Below are positions 24,601 through 35,411 of a DNA stretch of 64,000 bases, in pieces. Every line of letters begins with the position of its first letter. The first letter of the stretch is position 1. The position numbers were made by a program, and so were the translations under genes. Location: positions 98,944,998 through 99,008,997 of the forward strand of contig CM056377.1 of NCBI GenBank assembly GCA_029718625.1. The letters are read 5' to 3'. The notes below the pieces were generated by a model. The model saw nothing but the letters and a program-made list of their open reading frames with translations. It made no database searches and had not been told where the DNA came from. Origin of the DNA: Synaphobranchus kaupii (taxonomy: Eukaryota; Chordata; Actinopteri; Anguilliformes; Synaphobranchidae).

Positions 24601-27600
24601 AATATTATTTTATTGTAGCGTTATCGTACATAATATAGGCTAGAGGCTTATCTTCCTGGGCTATACTTGCCACTTAGGGCATGGAAAATACTCATTCCAA
24701 TTTACTGTGCACTGATATATACAACCCCAATTCCAAAAAAGTTGGGACAGTATGTAAAATGCACATAAAATCATAAAGCAGTGATTTGTAAATTCTCTTT
24801 TACATATTTAATTGAAAACAGTACAAAGAAAATATATTTAATGTTTTACCTTATCAACATTATTGATTTTTGTATGCTAATTCTGAATTTGATGCCGGCA
24901 ACACGTTCCAAAAAAGTTGGGACAGGGGCAAAAAAACTGAAAAAGACTGGGAAGCTCAAAAAAACACCTGTTTGCCATTCCACAGGTAAACAGGTGATGC
25001 TATCATGACTGGGTATAAAAGGATATCAAAAGACTCTGGGAAAATTTTATTTATTTATTTACTACATACAAATGCCATCCCAGTGCAAAAGAATACATAC
25101 TGTAGATTACAGGGGAAACTGATGTTTTATTGAGGTACAAGAGTGAATGCTTAGGCTACATATTTAGGTGTGTGTAACATTGTGATATCAGTGTTTTCAT
25201 CTTAAACCATCACAAGGGGCAAATGTATATGCTTTATAATGGACAACACTAATTTTATTCATTTTATGACATGTTTTGCATAGGGGTTTTGGACCCATAG
25301 ATATCTACCCCATATACTGGTGAAAAGATAGCAATTCCCACTTGAAAATGATGCAAAAGTGAGTTTTATGATCCAAAACATTTCATTTGTAGTTAAATAT
25401 ATAATTATTTTATGATTTAGAGCAGTGCAGAATATAGCCATTTGGATAGATTTGGAGACACTAATAGACAACAGGGTACACTGCCTATATTTTGCATCAT
25501 AGATCTTTAGTAGCTCTGCATATCATTCTCAGATTTTGCAGATACAAAGTTCGTATTGTAAATGGTAAAACTGTCTTGTTTCATTTAAAGGGATATTTCA
25601 CCTTCGTGAGACAGAATTTTGTGGAGCCTACCCCATTATATTTGCATAGCTTGAATACTAGCAACATCAGCTGTCCCTGCTGACCGTTAATGGCATCCGG
25701 GAGTCCCGGTTGTCAGGCACCCCATTCACTCCCATTCATTTTTGGGACCTCACCAAAATTAATCATTTTAAAGCACACACTAACTACGGCCATATTCATC
25801 AACCATCAACCATATTCACGCTCTCCAAATATAATGGGATAGGCTCCACAAAATTACTTCTGTCACACGAAGGTGAAATATCCCTTTATGCCATTAGCCA
25901 ATTTCTGTGATGCTCACACCTGGAGTTATAAGGCCTTAAACAGACCACCCCCTAAATAGGCGAGAATTAACCAAATTTGCCATCTGCGCAAAGGGGTTAA
26001 GGCCCTGTAGGGCCACAGAGTTCTTACCACCTATGCAATTGTCACATTTGGTATCTTCTAAGGTGGCATACTTATTGAAGTGGTGGAATGGGTGAAATAC
26101 TTCATGTCAATTTGCAATATATGACAAGTTTGACATGTAGGACCACAAAAACAATGGACAGAATGCAAACTATGCATAAGCCATTAACTGTAATGCATAA
26201 ATTGCAAAGGATTGCGGCTCACATGATCAACAAAAGACGTTTTCAACGTACAAAAATGTTTCTCGCGCATGCAAAGCACTGTCTATACTAAAACTAGCAA
26301 AATCTAGACCTGCCATTAAAAGTATTGATATGAAAATGAGGCCAAGTTACAACAAACAATATTGCTTATCTTCGTTCACACAAATTAAACAAGCTCTATT
26401 CCAAAGCAATGCTAACCCAATCTTTCCCAAATTATTTCATGTAACTTGGCCCTGTGTTTTTTCATCTTACCATCTGAAGAGAATGTGTCATTCAAACTTT
26501 ATGCATTCAAACTTGCCATTTTTTACGTTTAAAACATTTCATTGTTGGGATATAATTTTTTTTGTACTGTGTTTGTTACAAGTCATTTTCCCTTTACCAT
26601 GAATTACAAATGAATTGAAGTTTTGGTCATATTTCTAAATGGATTCATGACTTTTCCTAAATTGATTTATTGAATATTCTGATAAAATTGGAATATCAAT
26701 ATTGCGTAAGAAAATAAAGTTATAAACACTTACTTAAATGGCCAAATTGACCATTATTTATGTTGCCTGTATGCTCGATAATTTTGTTGTTTGATCAGTA
26801 ACGTTGTTGCACAATGACAAGGCTGCCATACGTACTTGTGTTGCCTAGTAGATCTAAACGTTATTACAGTTATTACTGTATGACTTATGTTAGCCATACA
26901 GTAGCCTATAGTCACTTAGCTAGCTACAACTCAAGAGGAGTGAGGCTGATCTGAGGAAATCAATGACTACATGGTCAGTGATGACCTGTCATGGGTGTGT
27001 GGAAGTTGGGACCTGGTGGGGCTCAAACACGAGCCTCCAGCGGGAAAGGCCGTTGCCCTAACCACCATGCTAAGCCCGCCTCTGGGCAACAGCAATGCTA
27101 CATAAGCATTTTGTGTATCCCGCCATTCTTTGATCAGACTACTTTGATCAGACGTTCTTATTGGCAGATCAGGTGTTGTTATCTAATGGGGAGAATTACG
27201 TGGGCGTAGAGCATTTTTGACGACAAAATGGCTTGAGGCTTTATTGTATGGATGTGTGAAGTTGTATCTGTATTCTGTGTGGTAACATGAGGTCAGAAAG
27301 TACATAGGTTAATGTTTTAAGGGCTTAAGCTGATGATACACGGGCAATATTTTCAGGCAATATTGCCAGCAATATTGTACAATATTGCCAGCAATGGGCA
27401 ATGGGTATGGGCCACTGTAGCAATGGGCAATGGGGCAATAACTGAAAAAAGAATTTTTGCGGATCCTGTTTTTAACCTGTTTCAAACCTTTACCGTCATC
27501 TCACCACAAAGGTATATATGTGCCCGGAACGGCGAGAACCACAGCTTTCCGCCAATGTAATTCAATCGACCGTATCTCTAAATTTTACGGAAGCATTCAT

Positions 27601-30600
27601 GGATGTATTCACCAGTAAAGCAGGTGGTCTGATTAGGTCTGCTGAGTAAAGTTAGCTAGCTAGCTAGTTAAAAGTCACTCGGTTCGTCAGTACGGCGGTG
27701 AGTGAGTAATAATACCAATTATTTACAATCAAAAGTCAAGAATACCATAACTTATGAAAAGTTGGTCTTTATTTCAATATTACACTAATACATCAATATA
27801 ACTTACCTGAGTAATAAATAAATAAAGTTATAAGAGATCAGCATCCCTTCGGTTTCCTCGCACCACTTGGCAGCCATTGTTGAAATTTATTTTTGGAAGA
27901 CTCAGGTGTCATGTGACCCAAAATCTCATCTGTGATTGGATGGTAGCAAAATATTGCTTGCCTCGATCAAACTTGTTCAGATATTGATTTGTCAATAGGA
28001 AAATTGCCAGCAATTATTGCTGACATGAAAATATTGCCCGTGTATCATCAGCTTTAGAGTCTGTGGTCACTGTGGTTATTTCTGTATAGTTATATGGGGC
28101 ATGCCCCTCCAAGCCGTAACTTGGTGGATGGCATACCTGCAATCCCAATTTTACCCATTATTAAATGCCTGGAGAAAGTAGGTAGAAAATCCATTCAAAC
28201 ACACTCACACAGCACTCACTTTGGTGTTAGCAGAAAAACTTGTTCACATCTTAGGGTACGACTGTACGACGGGACAGAGTTAACAAACACCAGTGACCAT
28301 TTTTCGACATGCCCGAGGAAACAATAATAACATATGAGGTACCAGATTATTTGATAGCTGGTTACTGAATACTCTACCAAGACTTATATAGTATTCGCTT
28401 CCTGTTTTCTATTTAACTTGTGTTTTTTGGTTCTTCTATAGTTCAGAATGCATAGCTGACTGTGTGTACTTCTCATGTTTATTACTAGGGATAGCTCCTA
28501 CGCTGTGAGAGAGCTGTGCTTTATCGGATTTGCTTTGTAGTCGGGTCAATGACCTTCAATATGCACTTACTGTACGTCGCTTTGGATAAAAGCGTCTGCC
28601 AAGTGATTGTAATGTAATGTAATAAGACTTGTATTGCTCCTTTAGAAACCTTACATTTCCTTGTACATTCCATGTTAAATTACAGTTTCCTCAGACACTA
28701 AAAAAATTGTAGTGCCACTCTTCAAATGAACAATTTGTGGTTTTGTTCATTTACCCAATTAAAATAAGAAAAATACCCAGATAAGTAAAAAACATGCTGT
28801 CAGGAAAACAATTTATTGCATACAAAATTTGCCCCTTGGAGGGAAGCCTCAATGCAATTTGTAGTCTGAAGTAGTTGCAAACTTGCAAAAGCCAGTCCTT
28901 CTAAATTTGCAATTTCAAGGTATGAAAAACAGTTTTGACACTCAAATTAATCTGGTTAGTCATTTGCATAATTTTAACATCGCTCAGTAGTAAGTCATTG
29001 TAGCCAGGTTCAGTTTTTGCTCCTGGAAACAGACTCTCTGCATGGTTCAATTATACTGGCCAAGATTTTTACCAACACTTACACCGTTCACAGATTTTAG
29101 GCAATGTGGATAATGAAGGCACAACTATCTGATATCACAGCTCACTTCTTCCTCAGGCCACAGAAATTGTTGGGAAAGCTTAAAGAACCTCTTGGTCAGA
29201 ACTGGTTTCACTGCAATTACTCTAAACCTGTTCCAAGTGGTTGTAGTGTGAAGAGGGTGAAATATAGCAGTTCACATAATATAATTCAAGTAATAATATG
29301 GGGCTGTTACAATTTGTGCTTGAACACTTGTGAAAGCTAAAGCATTAAAATTATAAAAAAAATAGTAATCCAAGGCAGCTCTACAAAATTAAAAAGCCTT
29401 TATTAAATGGCTCACATTATTTAGAATATTAAAAAACCAACATGTTTCGGCCTACATAGGGCCTTCATCAGGGTATCTAGAACAAAAGATTCTAGATACC
29501 CTGATGAAGGCCCTATGTAGGCCGAAACATGTTGGTTTTTTAATATTCTAAATAATGTGAGCCATTTAATAAAGGCTTTTTAATTTTGTAGAGCTGCCTT
29601 GGATTACTATTTTTTTCTAATTATCACGGATCCTACCCCGGATTTAATCCAAAGAGCACCTACTACTTAAACACAAAACCAAGAACGCCGAAGCCCTCTC
29701 CATATCCGTTTTTGCATTAAAATTATAGTTGAGTATCCTTCAGCTGAACACGACCCTCATCTGACTAACAAAGCAAAACGACTCACCTGATTTCCCTCTT
29801 TGTAGCTGAGTCCGAAGTCGATGAGTTTGAAGCACTCATCATCAGCACTCCACAAGATGTTTCGGGGTTTGAGGTCGGCATGAACGTAGCCCTCGCGGTG
29901 CAGGAAGGATAGGGCCTCCAGGACGTCCCGTGCACAGTGCTGGATGACCCACATCGAGTGGCCCTGGCTACTAGCCCTCACCAGCAGCTCTGACACACTA
30001 ACGTCCAGTAGCTCCAGCAGCAGGCAGCGGGTTGACACGCCTTGACAGCTATGATTAGTAAAAACTCCATACAACGTAACTGAGGAAAAGAAAAAAACAG
30101 CGTCAGTGGTTGAAAAAGCAAATACCCTCATAAAACATGAACCGTTTCAACCATGAACTGTTTACACAGACTTCGGGCAATGGCTTGTAATAGTCCTATG
30201 CTATCCTTCAAATGAGTAGCCATATCTACAACATCTTAAAGGGATAGTTTGGAATTTTGGACATAATGTCTCAATTACGACTTACCCATGATGTAGTTGA
30301 TTGATAGAAACCATTTACAGCTAATTCCATGCTGTCCTTCTTTTGGACATACACACGTTGCTAATGCTAGCGCAACTCTATGGTAACCGGTAGCATCCAC
30401 TACCAAACGCACTTAAACAATCCACAGTGCACCCAAAGCAAATAAAATACGACGACAGTCTGTCAGGGTTATTTTGAGTGTTTATACCATCATTTTTGAA
30501 GTCAAACAATCGTTGAATCCTTTACTTTGTGCTGACCTATATTCTCTGTGGAAGTACGGTGGCGGAGCGATACTTTACCTTACCTACGAATGTAGTGCCG

Positions 30601-33348
30601 GCACTGGTCGACTACAACAAAGAAGAGCAATAAGTTGCAATGGCCACGTTCGCTCTGCCGCCGTACTTCCACAGAGAATATAGGTCAGCACAAAGTAAAG
30701 GATTCAACGATAGTTTGACTCCAAAAATGATGGTATAAACACTCAAAATAACCCAGATAGACTGTATTTTATTTGCTTTGGGTGCACTGTGGAGTGTTTA
30801 AGTGTGTTTGGTAGTGGATGCTACCGGTTACCATAGAGTTACATTACATTACAGGCATTTAGCAGACGTACTTATCCAGAGCAACTTACACAACTTCTTA
30901 TTACATTTATCCATTTATACAGCTGGATATATACTGAAGCAATTCAGGTTAAGTACCTTGCTCAAGGGTACAACAGCAGTGTCCTACCTGGGAATTGAAC
31001 CTGCAACCTTTCGGTTTCAAGTCCAGTTCCTTACCTATTATACTACACTGCCGCCCTATACTACACTGAGTTGCACTAGCATTAGCAACGTGTGCATGTC
31101 CAAAAGAAGGACAGCATGGAATTAGCAGAAAATGGTTTCCATCAATCAACTACATCATGGGTAAGTCGTAATTGAGACATTATGTCCAAGACATTACTCA
31201 GGAGATTTTATTTTATTACTATTATTTTTTGAGCCCAAAATTTGTTGTATAAATGTGGAACGGGCAACTGATCCAACTAATCCTAACTATTTAATTGATT
31301 TCTCTTATAAAGGGTCAAAGTAAAGTTTAATATCTTATCTTAATCTGAACCATTGCACAGACCAAATAAAATGCTCTCATGAGTCTCTGGAGATAATTAT
31401 ATTAATTGCTCATATAATGAATACAATGAATCCCATGACAAAGAGTAAAGTCTTATAGGTAGGATTGCAGTCGACCGTAACAGTTAGATGTATCACTAGT
31501 TCATTAATATTTCCATCAGAGATGGTAATGAGACTTTTTTTTACTCGTATACTTTTGCCTCTCTCATCAGGACCTGAATTAACTGGTCCTTTGGGGTCAA
31601 TTTTAACTAGATTTTTCACAATATGCCGTAGGTAGCAAGCGACAATATTTTTTGGATGGAGGAATGTGTGCAAGAGCCAGTCTCCTCACTTAATATAGCT
31701 AGATATACACTCAGTGGCCCCTTCATTAGGTACACCTGCTCGTTAATGGCCTGTTCCTCCAAACAGCGAATCATGTGAATGAAACTCAATATAAAAGGAA
31801 AAAAGACGTGGTGAAGAGGTTTGGTTGTTGATCGACCAAACATTAGAATGGGCAAGACGCGTAATCTAAGCGGCTTTGACCGCGTTATGATTGATGATAC
31901 CAGACATTGTTGTTCCAGCATCTCAGAAACAGCTGCCCTCCTGGGATTTTCACACACTACAGCCTCTATAGTTTACAGAGAATTGTCCAATAAACAAAAA
32001 CATCCAGTGCACGGCAGTTCTGTGGGTGAAAACACCTTGTTAAATAGAGAGGCCAGAGGGGAATGGGCAGACTCGTTCAAATAACATCTGTTTACAACAG
32101 TGGTGTGCAGAAGGGCATCTCTGAAAGCACAGGTCAAATCTTGAAGTGGGTGGGGCTACAGCTGCAGAAGACCACACCGTGTTCCACTCCTGTAAGCTAA
32201 GAACAAGAAGGTGAGGCTACAGTGGGCATGTGATCACAAAAGCCTGACGATTGAAGATTGGGAAAACCCCTTGCCTGATCTAACGAATCCTGATTTCTGC
32301 ATCAACATGCAGATAGTAGGGTTTGACGTGTGGATCCATTCTGACTTGTGTCAAAGGTGCAGGCTGGTGGTGGTGTAATGGTGTGGGTAATGAGGCCCCT
32401 TAAGACCAAATGAGCATCAGTTAAATGCCACAGCACACCTAAGCATTGTTGCTGACCATGTGCATCCCTTAATGGCCACAGTCTACCATTTTTCAAATGA
32501 ATAATTCCAACAGGATAATGTGCCATGTCACAAAGCATGAATCAAACTGGCTCTACAAACATGACAGTAGCTTCAGTTTACACCAACGGCCTGCACAGTC
32601 CACAGATCTCAATCCAATAGAGCAATAAAGGGATGATGTGTAACAGGAGATTCGTAGCATGAATGCGTGACCGAAGATTCTGTAGGAACAAAATCGATAC
32701 AGGCTGTTCTGAAGGCAAAAGGGGGTCGAACCAGGTACTAGATTGGTGTAAGTTAGTTACCTAATAAAGTGGCCGCTGCGTGTAAGTCAGCTACATTACT
32801 TATTGAATTTTGGTTGCGGTAAGGTTAACTGGCTGGCTACCTTGCTAATGTAACGTAAACTAGTTACACTGATATCAAGTGAACCAATAACAAATATCTT
32901 GCTTGCATTCTTTTTTCATCCGTTGACGATGAAGACTGCTATGCTGACACAGCAGTTACCGGTAGCTTAACGATTGTGACATAACTCAGTGAAAATTTGG
33001 TACCGTATGACGTCAGCTAGCTATACGTTAGCAAGAATCCTTACCAATGTTCTTGTGCCCTTGAATGTCTTCAAGCACGGATCTCTCTTTGTGATACCCG
33101 TAATCTCCACCCTGCGAGTCCACCTGAAATTCCTTCACTGCGGCTGAACTCGCCCGTCCAGAACTGACACGATAAACGGAGGCCGACACACCTTGCCCAA
33201 GCCGTGCCTGCACATTCCATATCTCTCCAAATATTTCAAATAGCACAGGTTTCATTGACTGGTCTACATTGCCCGGTGAGGCTGCCATTGCTACGCTGAC
33301 ATCTGAGCACAGCACTGTATTGCTCGTTTCAGAACTGCAGCAAGCCAT
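21479..33348 (-). CDS. uhmk1: UHMK1 (KIS) serine/threonine kinase gene, 8 coding exons
   Basis: Nuclear Ser/Thr kinase that phosphorylates splicing factors such as SF1, and stathmin and p27 in mammals; known family facts. Joining eight exons at GT-AG sites gives 432 codons (431 residues; human 419) with no break. Kinase domain: glycine loop [10 protein letters not shown] 51-60, ATP lysine K72, catalytic HADLKPRN 168-175, DFG 189-191, RAPE 210-213. The C-terminal U2AF homology motif (exons 7-8) includes [29 protein letters not shown] and ends YKRGYLYQ, the family-specific tail. Start: first ATG of exon 1, giving an N-terminus about 12 residues longer than human; an internal ATG at codon 21 would be closer in length. 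Intron 2 (6.4 kb) and intron 1 (3 kb) are filled with mobile elements. Confidence 0.97.
21795..21883 (-). CDS. uhmk1: UHMK1 coding exon 7 (UHM first half)
   Basis: 89 nt encoding [20 protein letters not shown] and [10 protein letters not shown], the first helix and strand of the UHM. Acceptor TTTTTACAG, donor GTAAGA. Confidence 0.96.
22117..22215 (-). CDS. uhmk1: UHMK1 coding exon 6 (linker)
   Basis: 99 nt encoding [20 protein letters not shown] and an acidic NEEEYE segment that links the kinase and UHM domains. The donor reads GTGGGG, weaker than the others; frame and homology still demand this boundary. Confidence 0.93.
22397..22473 (-). CDS. uhmk1: UHMK1 coding exon 5 (kinase C-lobe end)
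   Basis: 77 nt encoding [20 protein letters not shown] and FFSIPF, the last kinase subdomain (conserved R in KHRSTAE). Acceptor CTTTCAG, donor GTATGT. Confidence 0.95.
22648..22742 (-). CDS. uhmk1: UHMK1 coding exon 4
   Basis: 95 nt encoding [20 protein letters not shown] and [11 protein letters not shown]. It is shorter than the usual reporting threshold for open frames but fits both splice phases exactly. Acceptor GCTATAG, donor GTAAGA. Confidence 0.95.
23229..23420 (-). CDS. uhmk1: UHMK1 coding exon 3 (activation segment, C-lobe)
   Basis: 64 whole codons from [15 protein letters not shown] to VRSQEWK, including the substrate-binding RAPE motif and [15 protein letters not shown]. Acceptor TTTGCAG, donor GTTAGT. 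Confidence 0.97.
24719..25040. mobile_element. Truncated DNA transposon end
   Basis: The end ACAACCCCAATTCCAAAAAA followed by GTTGGGACAG, with an internal second GTTCCAAAAAAGTTGGGACA (about 24905-24924) and GTATAAAAGGA, matches a very common fish DNA-transposon terminus. No matching right end is found, so the copy is truncated. Superfamily not settled. Confidence 0.6.
25589..25885. mobile_element. TTAA-type MITE, 297 bp
   Basis: Ends AGGGATATTTCACCTTCGTG and its complement CACGAAGGTGAAATATCCCT form an inverted repeat of about 60 bp. TTAA flanks the left end (25585-25588) and TTAT the right. The first seven bases AGGGATA match the ends of the THAP element at 15954, so the two may share a transposase family (inference). 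Confidence 0.75.
26265..26500 (+). repeat. Half copy of the 36.86-37.91 kb inverted-repeat element
   Basis: It matches the left arm of that element through blocks such as CAAAGCACTGTCTATA, AAAAGTATTGATAT, TCTATTCCAAAGCAATGCTA and AACTTGGCCCTGTGTTT. The second arm is missing. Confidence 0.65.
27000..27080 (-). repeat. tRNA-like SINE fragment
   Basis: On the minus strand: GGGCTTAGCATGGTGGTTAG (A-box-like) followed by GTGTTTGAGCCCCA (B-box-like). The spacing is that of a tRNA-derived head. The body is not recognisable. Confidence 0.55.
27328..28053. mobile_element. Harbinger-like MITE, 726 bp, with filled-site proof
   Basis: Ends AGCTGATGATACACGGGCAA and its complement TTGCCCGTGTATCATCAGCT are perfect for over 25 bp. 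TTA flanks both sides (27325-27327 and 28054-28056). The flanks align to the inverted repeat copy at 34917-35225, which lacks the insert, so boundaries and the 3-bp duplication are confirmed inside the window. The left interior has a CAATATTGCCAGCAATATTG-type subrepeat. No transposase frame. Confidence 0.85.
28440..28622 (+). mobile_element. LINE/SINE 3' tail, L2-like
   Basis: TTTATTACTAGGGATAGCTC, then CGCTTTGGATAAAAGCGTCT and TGTAATGTAATGTAATA. The same 3' region occurs at 62900-63246, where upstream sequence encodes an L2-like reverse-transcriptase C-terminus. This copy is a 5'-truncated tail. Confidence 0.7.
29356..29616. repeat. Perfect palindrome, 127-bp arms, 7-bp loop
   Basis: Arms 29356-29482 and 29490-29616 are exact inverse complements by reading; the loop is CAAAAGA. 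Each arm holds ACATGTTTCGGCCTACATAG and GGCCTTCATCAGGGTATCTA. It lies in UHMK1 intron 2, so the primary transcript would form a long hairpin RNA. No clear target duplication was identified. Likely a fold-back MITE. Confidence 0.93.
29787..30079 (-). CDS. uhmk1: UHMK1 coding exon 2 (kinase core)
   Basis: 293 nt from VTLYGVFTN to LSYKEGNQ. It carries catalytic HADLKPRN and the LIDFG metal-binding motif. Acceptor CCTCAG, donor GTGAGT. The upstream in-frame residues before VTLYG come from the intron. Confidence 0.98.
30240..31188. mobile_element. Non-autonomous relative of the TTAA/THAP element, with nested SINE
   Basis: The left arm from AGGGATAGTTTGGAATTTTG (TTAA at 30236-30239) matches the arm of 15954-16273 closely. 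The right arm (about 30656-31188) is its inverted copy but stops at ATTATGTCCAAG, lacking the last ~20 bp. The core is only about 100 bp and has no THAP text. A SINE (30841-31067) is inserted in the right arm. Confidence 0.85.
30841..31067 (-). mobile_element. tRNA-derived SINE nested in a transposon arm
   Basis: Same family as 2245-2454 and 63777-63997, minus orientation. GAGTT at 30836-30840 and 31068-31072 is a likely target duplication. The head end has a small partial repeat (CTATACTACACT). The host arm reads straight through when the SINE is removed. Confidence 0.88.
31708..32782 (+). pseudogene. Tc1-like transposon fossil in UHMK1 intron 1
   Basis: Ends CACTCAGTGGCCCCTTCATT and its diverged complement AATAAAGTGGCCGCTGCGTG are flanked by TA (31706-31707, 32783-32784). 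The plus strand has a transposase start [15 protein letters not shown] and helix-turn-helix text [18 protein letters not shown] (31848-32084), and a decayed DLNPIEQ followed by a stop near 32610. Several stops and shifts make it inactive. Full-length ends suggest decay by mutation rather than truncation. Confidence 0.88.
33045..33348 (-). CDS. uhmk1: UHMK1 coding exon 1 (start, glycine loop)
   Basis: 101 codons plus one base, ending QGHKNI|GTAAGG. It carries the start ATG, a fish-specific N-terminus of about 35 residues, the glycine loop and ATP lysine (AAVKEF). The N-terminus is weakly conserved and rich in serine, so the exact start is the least sure part. Confidence 0.93.
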
Positions 33349-34875
33349 TGAGCATAACGTCCCACTGCAAAATAGGAACTTTTGCCAGCTGTATAAGGAG
33401 TAATAACGTTATAGACACAGAAAATAGCCAGCTAGCTAGCTAATAGTCAGTAACAACAACCTTCCATTTCCGAAAACCAATGGCAAAATTCAGTAGTTCC
33501 GCTATACGTTTATCATATGGTATATATAATTACGAACTAACGTCAGCTACAACTTAGCTTGAGTAAGCCAGCCAACTATCGTCGACAGCTTTCAGCTTCA
33601 GGCAGGCTTTAGATCAACTCATCATCACAGCCATAATTAGCTTGCCAGTAGCAAGCTACATTGTGGTAGTTAGCTATCATTTTAAAACAGCCGATAATCG
33701 AACACAGTGTATTTGAGTTCAGGTTGGATTGTTCTGGTCTTTTCTTCTGATCAGTCAGAGTACTTTGGATTCATTCGGGCGAGTCGTATCAACAAAGAAT
33801 AACTGGTAAAAACAAACTTGTGAAGTTGTTTAGGCGGCATTTTCTCGGAAGTCATACCATAGAGTTGTACACGAAATTGTCCTTATATAGATATGTGATT
33901 GCAGCGCTTCTTATCTGTTGGAAGACTGTCCTTACAAATACACCATCGTGTGAATGGATCTTTAAAATTTTTAGTAAGCATGGGATTTTCCATCGAGCAC
34001 TATTTTGGATAGAAGCAAGGGAGACAGGCACCATATCTCATGTTCAGTCATTAAAAGTTATATTCTAATTTTGTTAAAATACACGTAGAAAAAATAGGCC
34101 TAATATGCTACAGTAGAAGTATGATACTGTAATTAACCACCAGTGTGAGAATTTAGTGCTCACGTCATCCCCTCTGTTTGACCATCACTTCCCTGCAGTG
34201 TTGTATGCGCGTAGAGTGTGCCCGTGCACAACTTTGAGAAATACCCCCCTGTTTAAACAAGTCGTGTTAAAACCCCCCAAAATTTTGAAACCCCCCAAAA
34301 AATTTGCTGCCTATTTAGTTGCAATAATTTATGCATATGACATTAACAGACACATAAATAATATTCAAAACATTTTCAAAAGTTGGTTTATGCTATCGCA
34401 TCGATTAGGTATCCTATTGTACACATAATATATGCCTATGTAAATCAAATATTTTCATTATATTCTTAGTATATTATATCCTCCTTGGTTCCTCTGCAAA
34501 AGTTGTGCCTGAAAGATTGCAGAGTGGTGCAGTAATTATCAGGGGAACTGGGCAGGGCTCCATGATTCACTCCACATGTAACCAAAACTGTTTCCAGGAA
34601 ACCTCAGTACACAAAAAGATGAGAAGAGAAGATAAACATTTTACTGTCGGTACACTTTATTTGTTTAATGTTACTTATTTCAATGAATGCTATTTGGTTT
34701 TATTCAATCTTATCAAATGATATATATATATATATATTGTAGCCTGTTGTCAACTTAAGTTAACTATTTCTTTGGCCTATAGACTACCAGTATAATCTCT
34801 GATAGGATCACTTAATACTTTTTTGGAAAGATTACTTTAGTATTATTCAAGCCCTGTATTATGTAATTAACTAAG

Positions 34876-34876
<1 letters not shown>

Positions 34877-34918
<42 letters not shown>
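34877..34918. repeat. (TC)n(TA)n microsatellite
   Basis: Nine or so TC units run directly into about a dozen TA units. Confidence 0.9.
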
Positions 34919-35225
34919 GCCATCCGCCAAGTTACGGCTTGGTGGGGCATGCCCCATACCTATACAGCACCGAGAGTTTGGCACTTTTCAGGGTTTCCTA
35001 GAGAAGTAACCACAACGACCATAGACTCTCAGCCCTTAAAAACATTAACTTCTGTGTGTTCTGACCTCATGTAACCACACAGCATTCAGATACAACTGCA
35101 CACATCCACACAATAAAGCCCCAAACCTGGGTTATTTTGCCATTTTTTCTCCTTCCTCTTCCGCTTCTTCTTATTTTTCCTGCCAAACTGCCTGCCTCCG
35201 TCGCAATGTTATCCAATGGGGAGAA
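34917..35225 (-). repeat. Dispersed repeat; empty site for the 27.3-kb MITE
   Basis: Inverse complement of the flanks of 27328-28053: shared blocks include CAAGTTACGGCTTGG, GGGGCATGCCCC, TCTGACCTCATG and ATCCAATGGGGAGAA. Here AGCCCTTAAAAAC and ACTCTC are continuous where the other copy is split by the MITE. Nature of the older repeat unknown. Confidence 0.75.
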
Positions 35226-35337
35226 ATATTCTTTGAGGGTATGGTCCATATACCTGCTCCTCAAGCTTATCGCTCAATAAAAATGCTTCATACTCATGTT
35301 TTTTAATGTTAATATAGCTAATGGCTTCATGCTTTCC

Positions 35338-35411
35338 AAGAAGCTACTGTGGCCTAATGGATAGAGTTGCTGTCTCTCACACAGAGGATTGTGGGTTTGA
35401 GCCCAGCAGGG
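35338..35411 (+). repeat. tRNA-like sequence (Arg-type), pseudogene or SINE head
   Basis: TGGCCTAATGGATAGAG (A box) and GATTGTGGGTTTGAGCCC (B box/T arm) are at tRNA spacing and look like tRNA-Arg. The acceptor stem does not pair and the anticodon arm is altered, so it is not a working tRNA. Confidence 0.65.

Larger units (their letters stand above)
23421..29786 (-). other. UHMK1 intron 2, rich in mobile elements
   Basis: 6.4 kb between exons 2 and 3. It holds a transposon end (24719-25040), a TTAA-type MITE (25589-25885), a half copy of the 37-kb inverted-repeat element (26265-26500), a tRNA-like SINE fragment (27000-27080), a Harbinger-like MITE (27328-28053), a LINE/SINE tail (28440-28622) and a perfect palindrome (29356-29616). 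Confidence 0.9.

Noticed and set aside
35338..35411. Functional tRNA-Arg gene
   Set aside because: The acceptor stem does not pair and the anticodon arm is altered.
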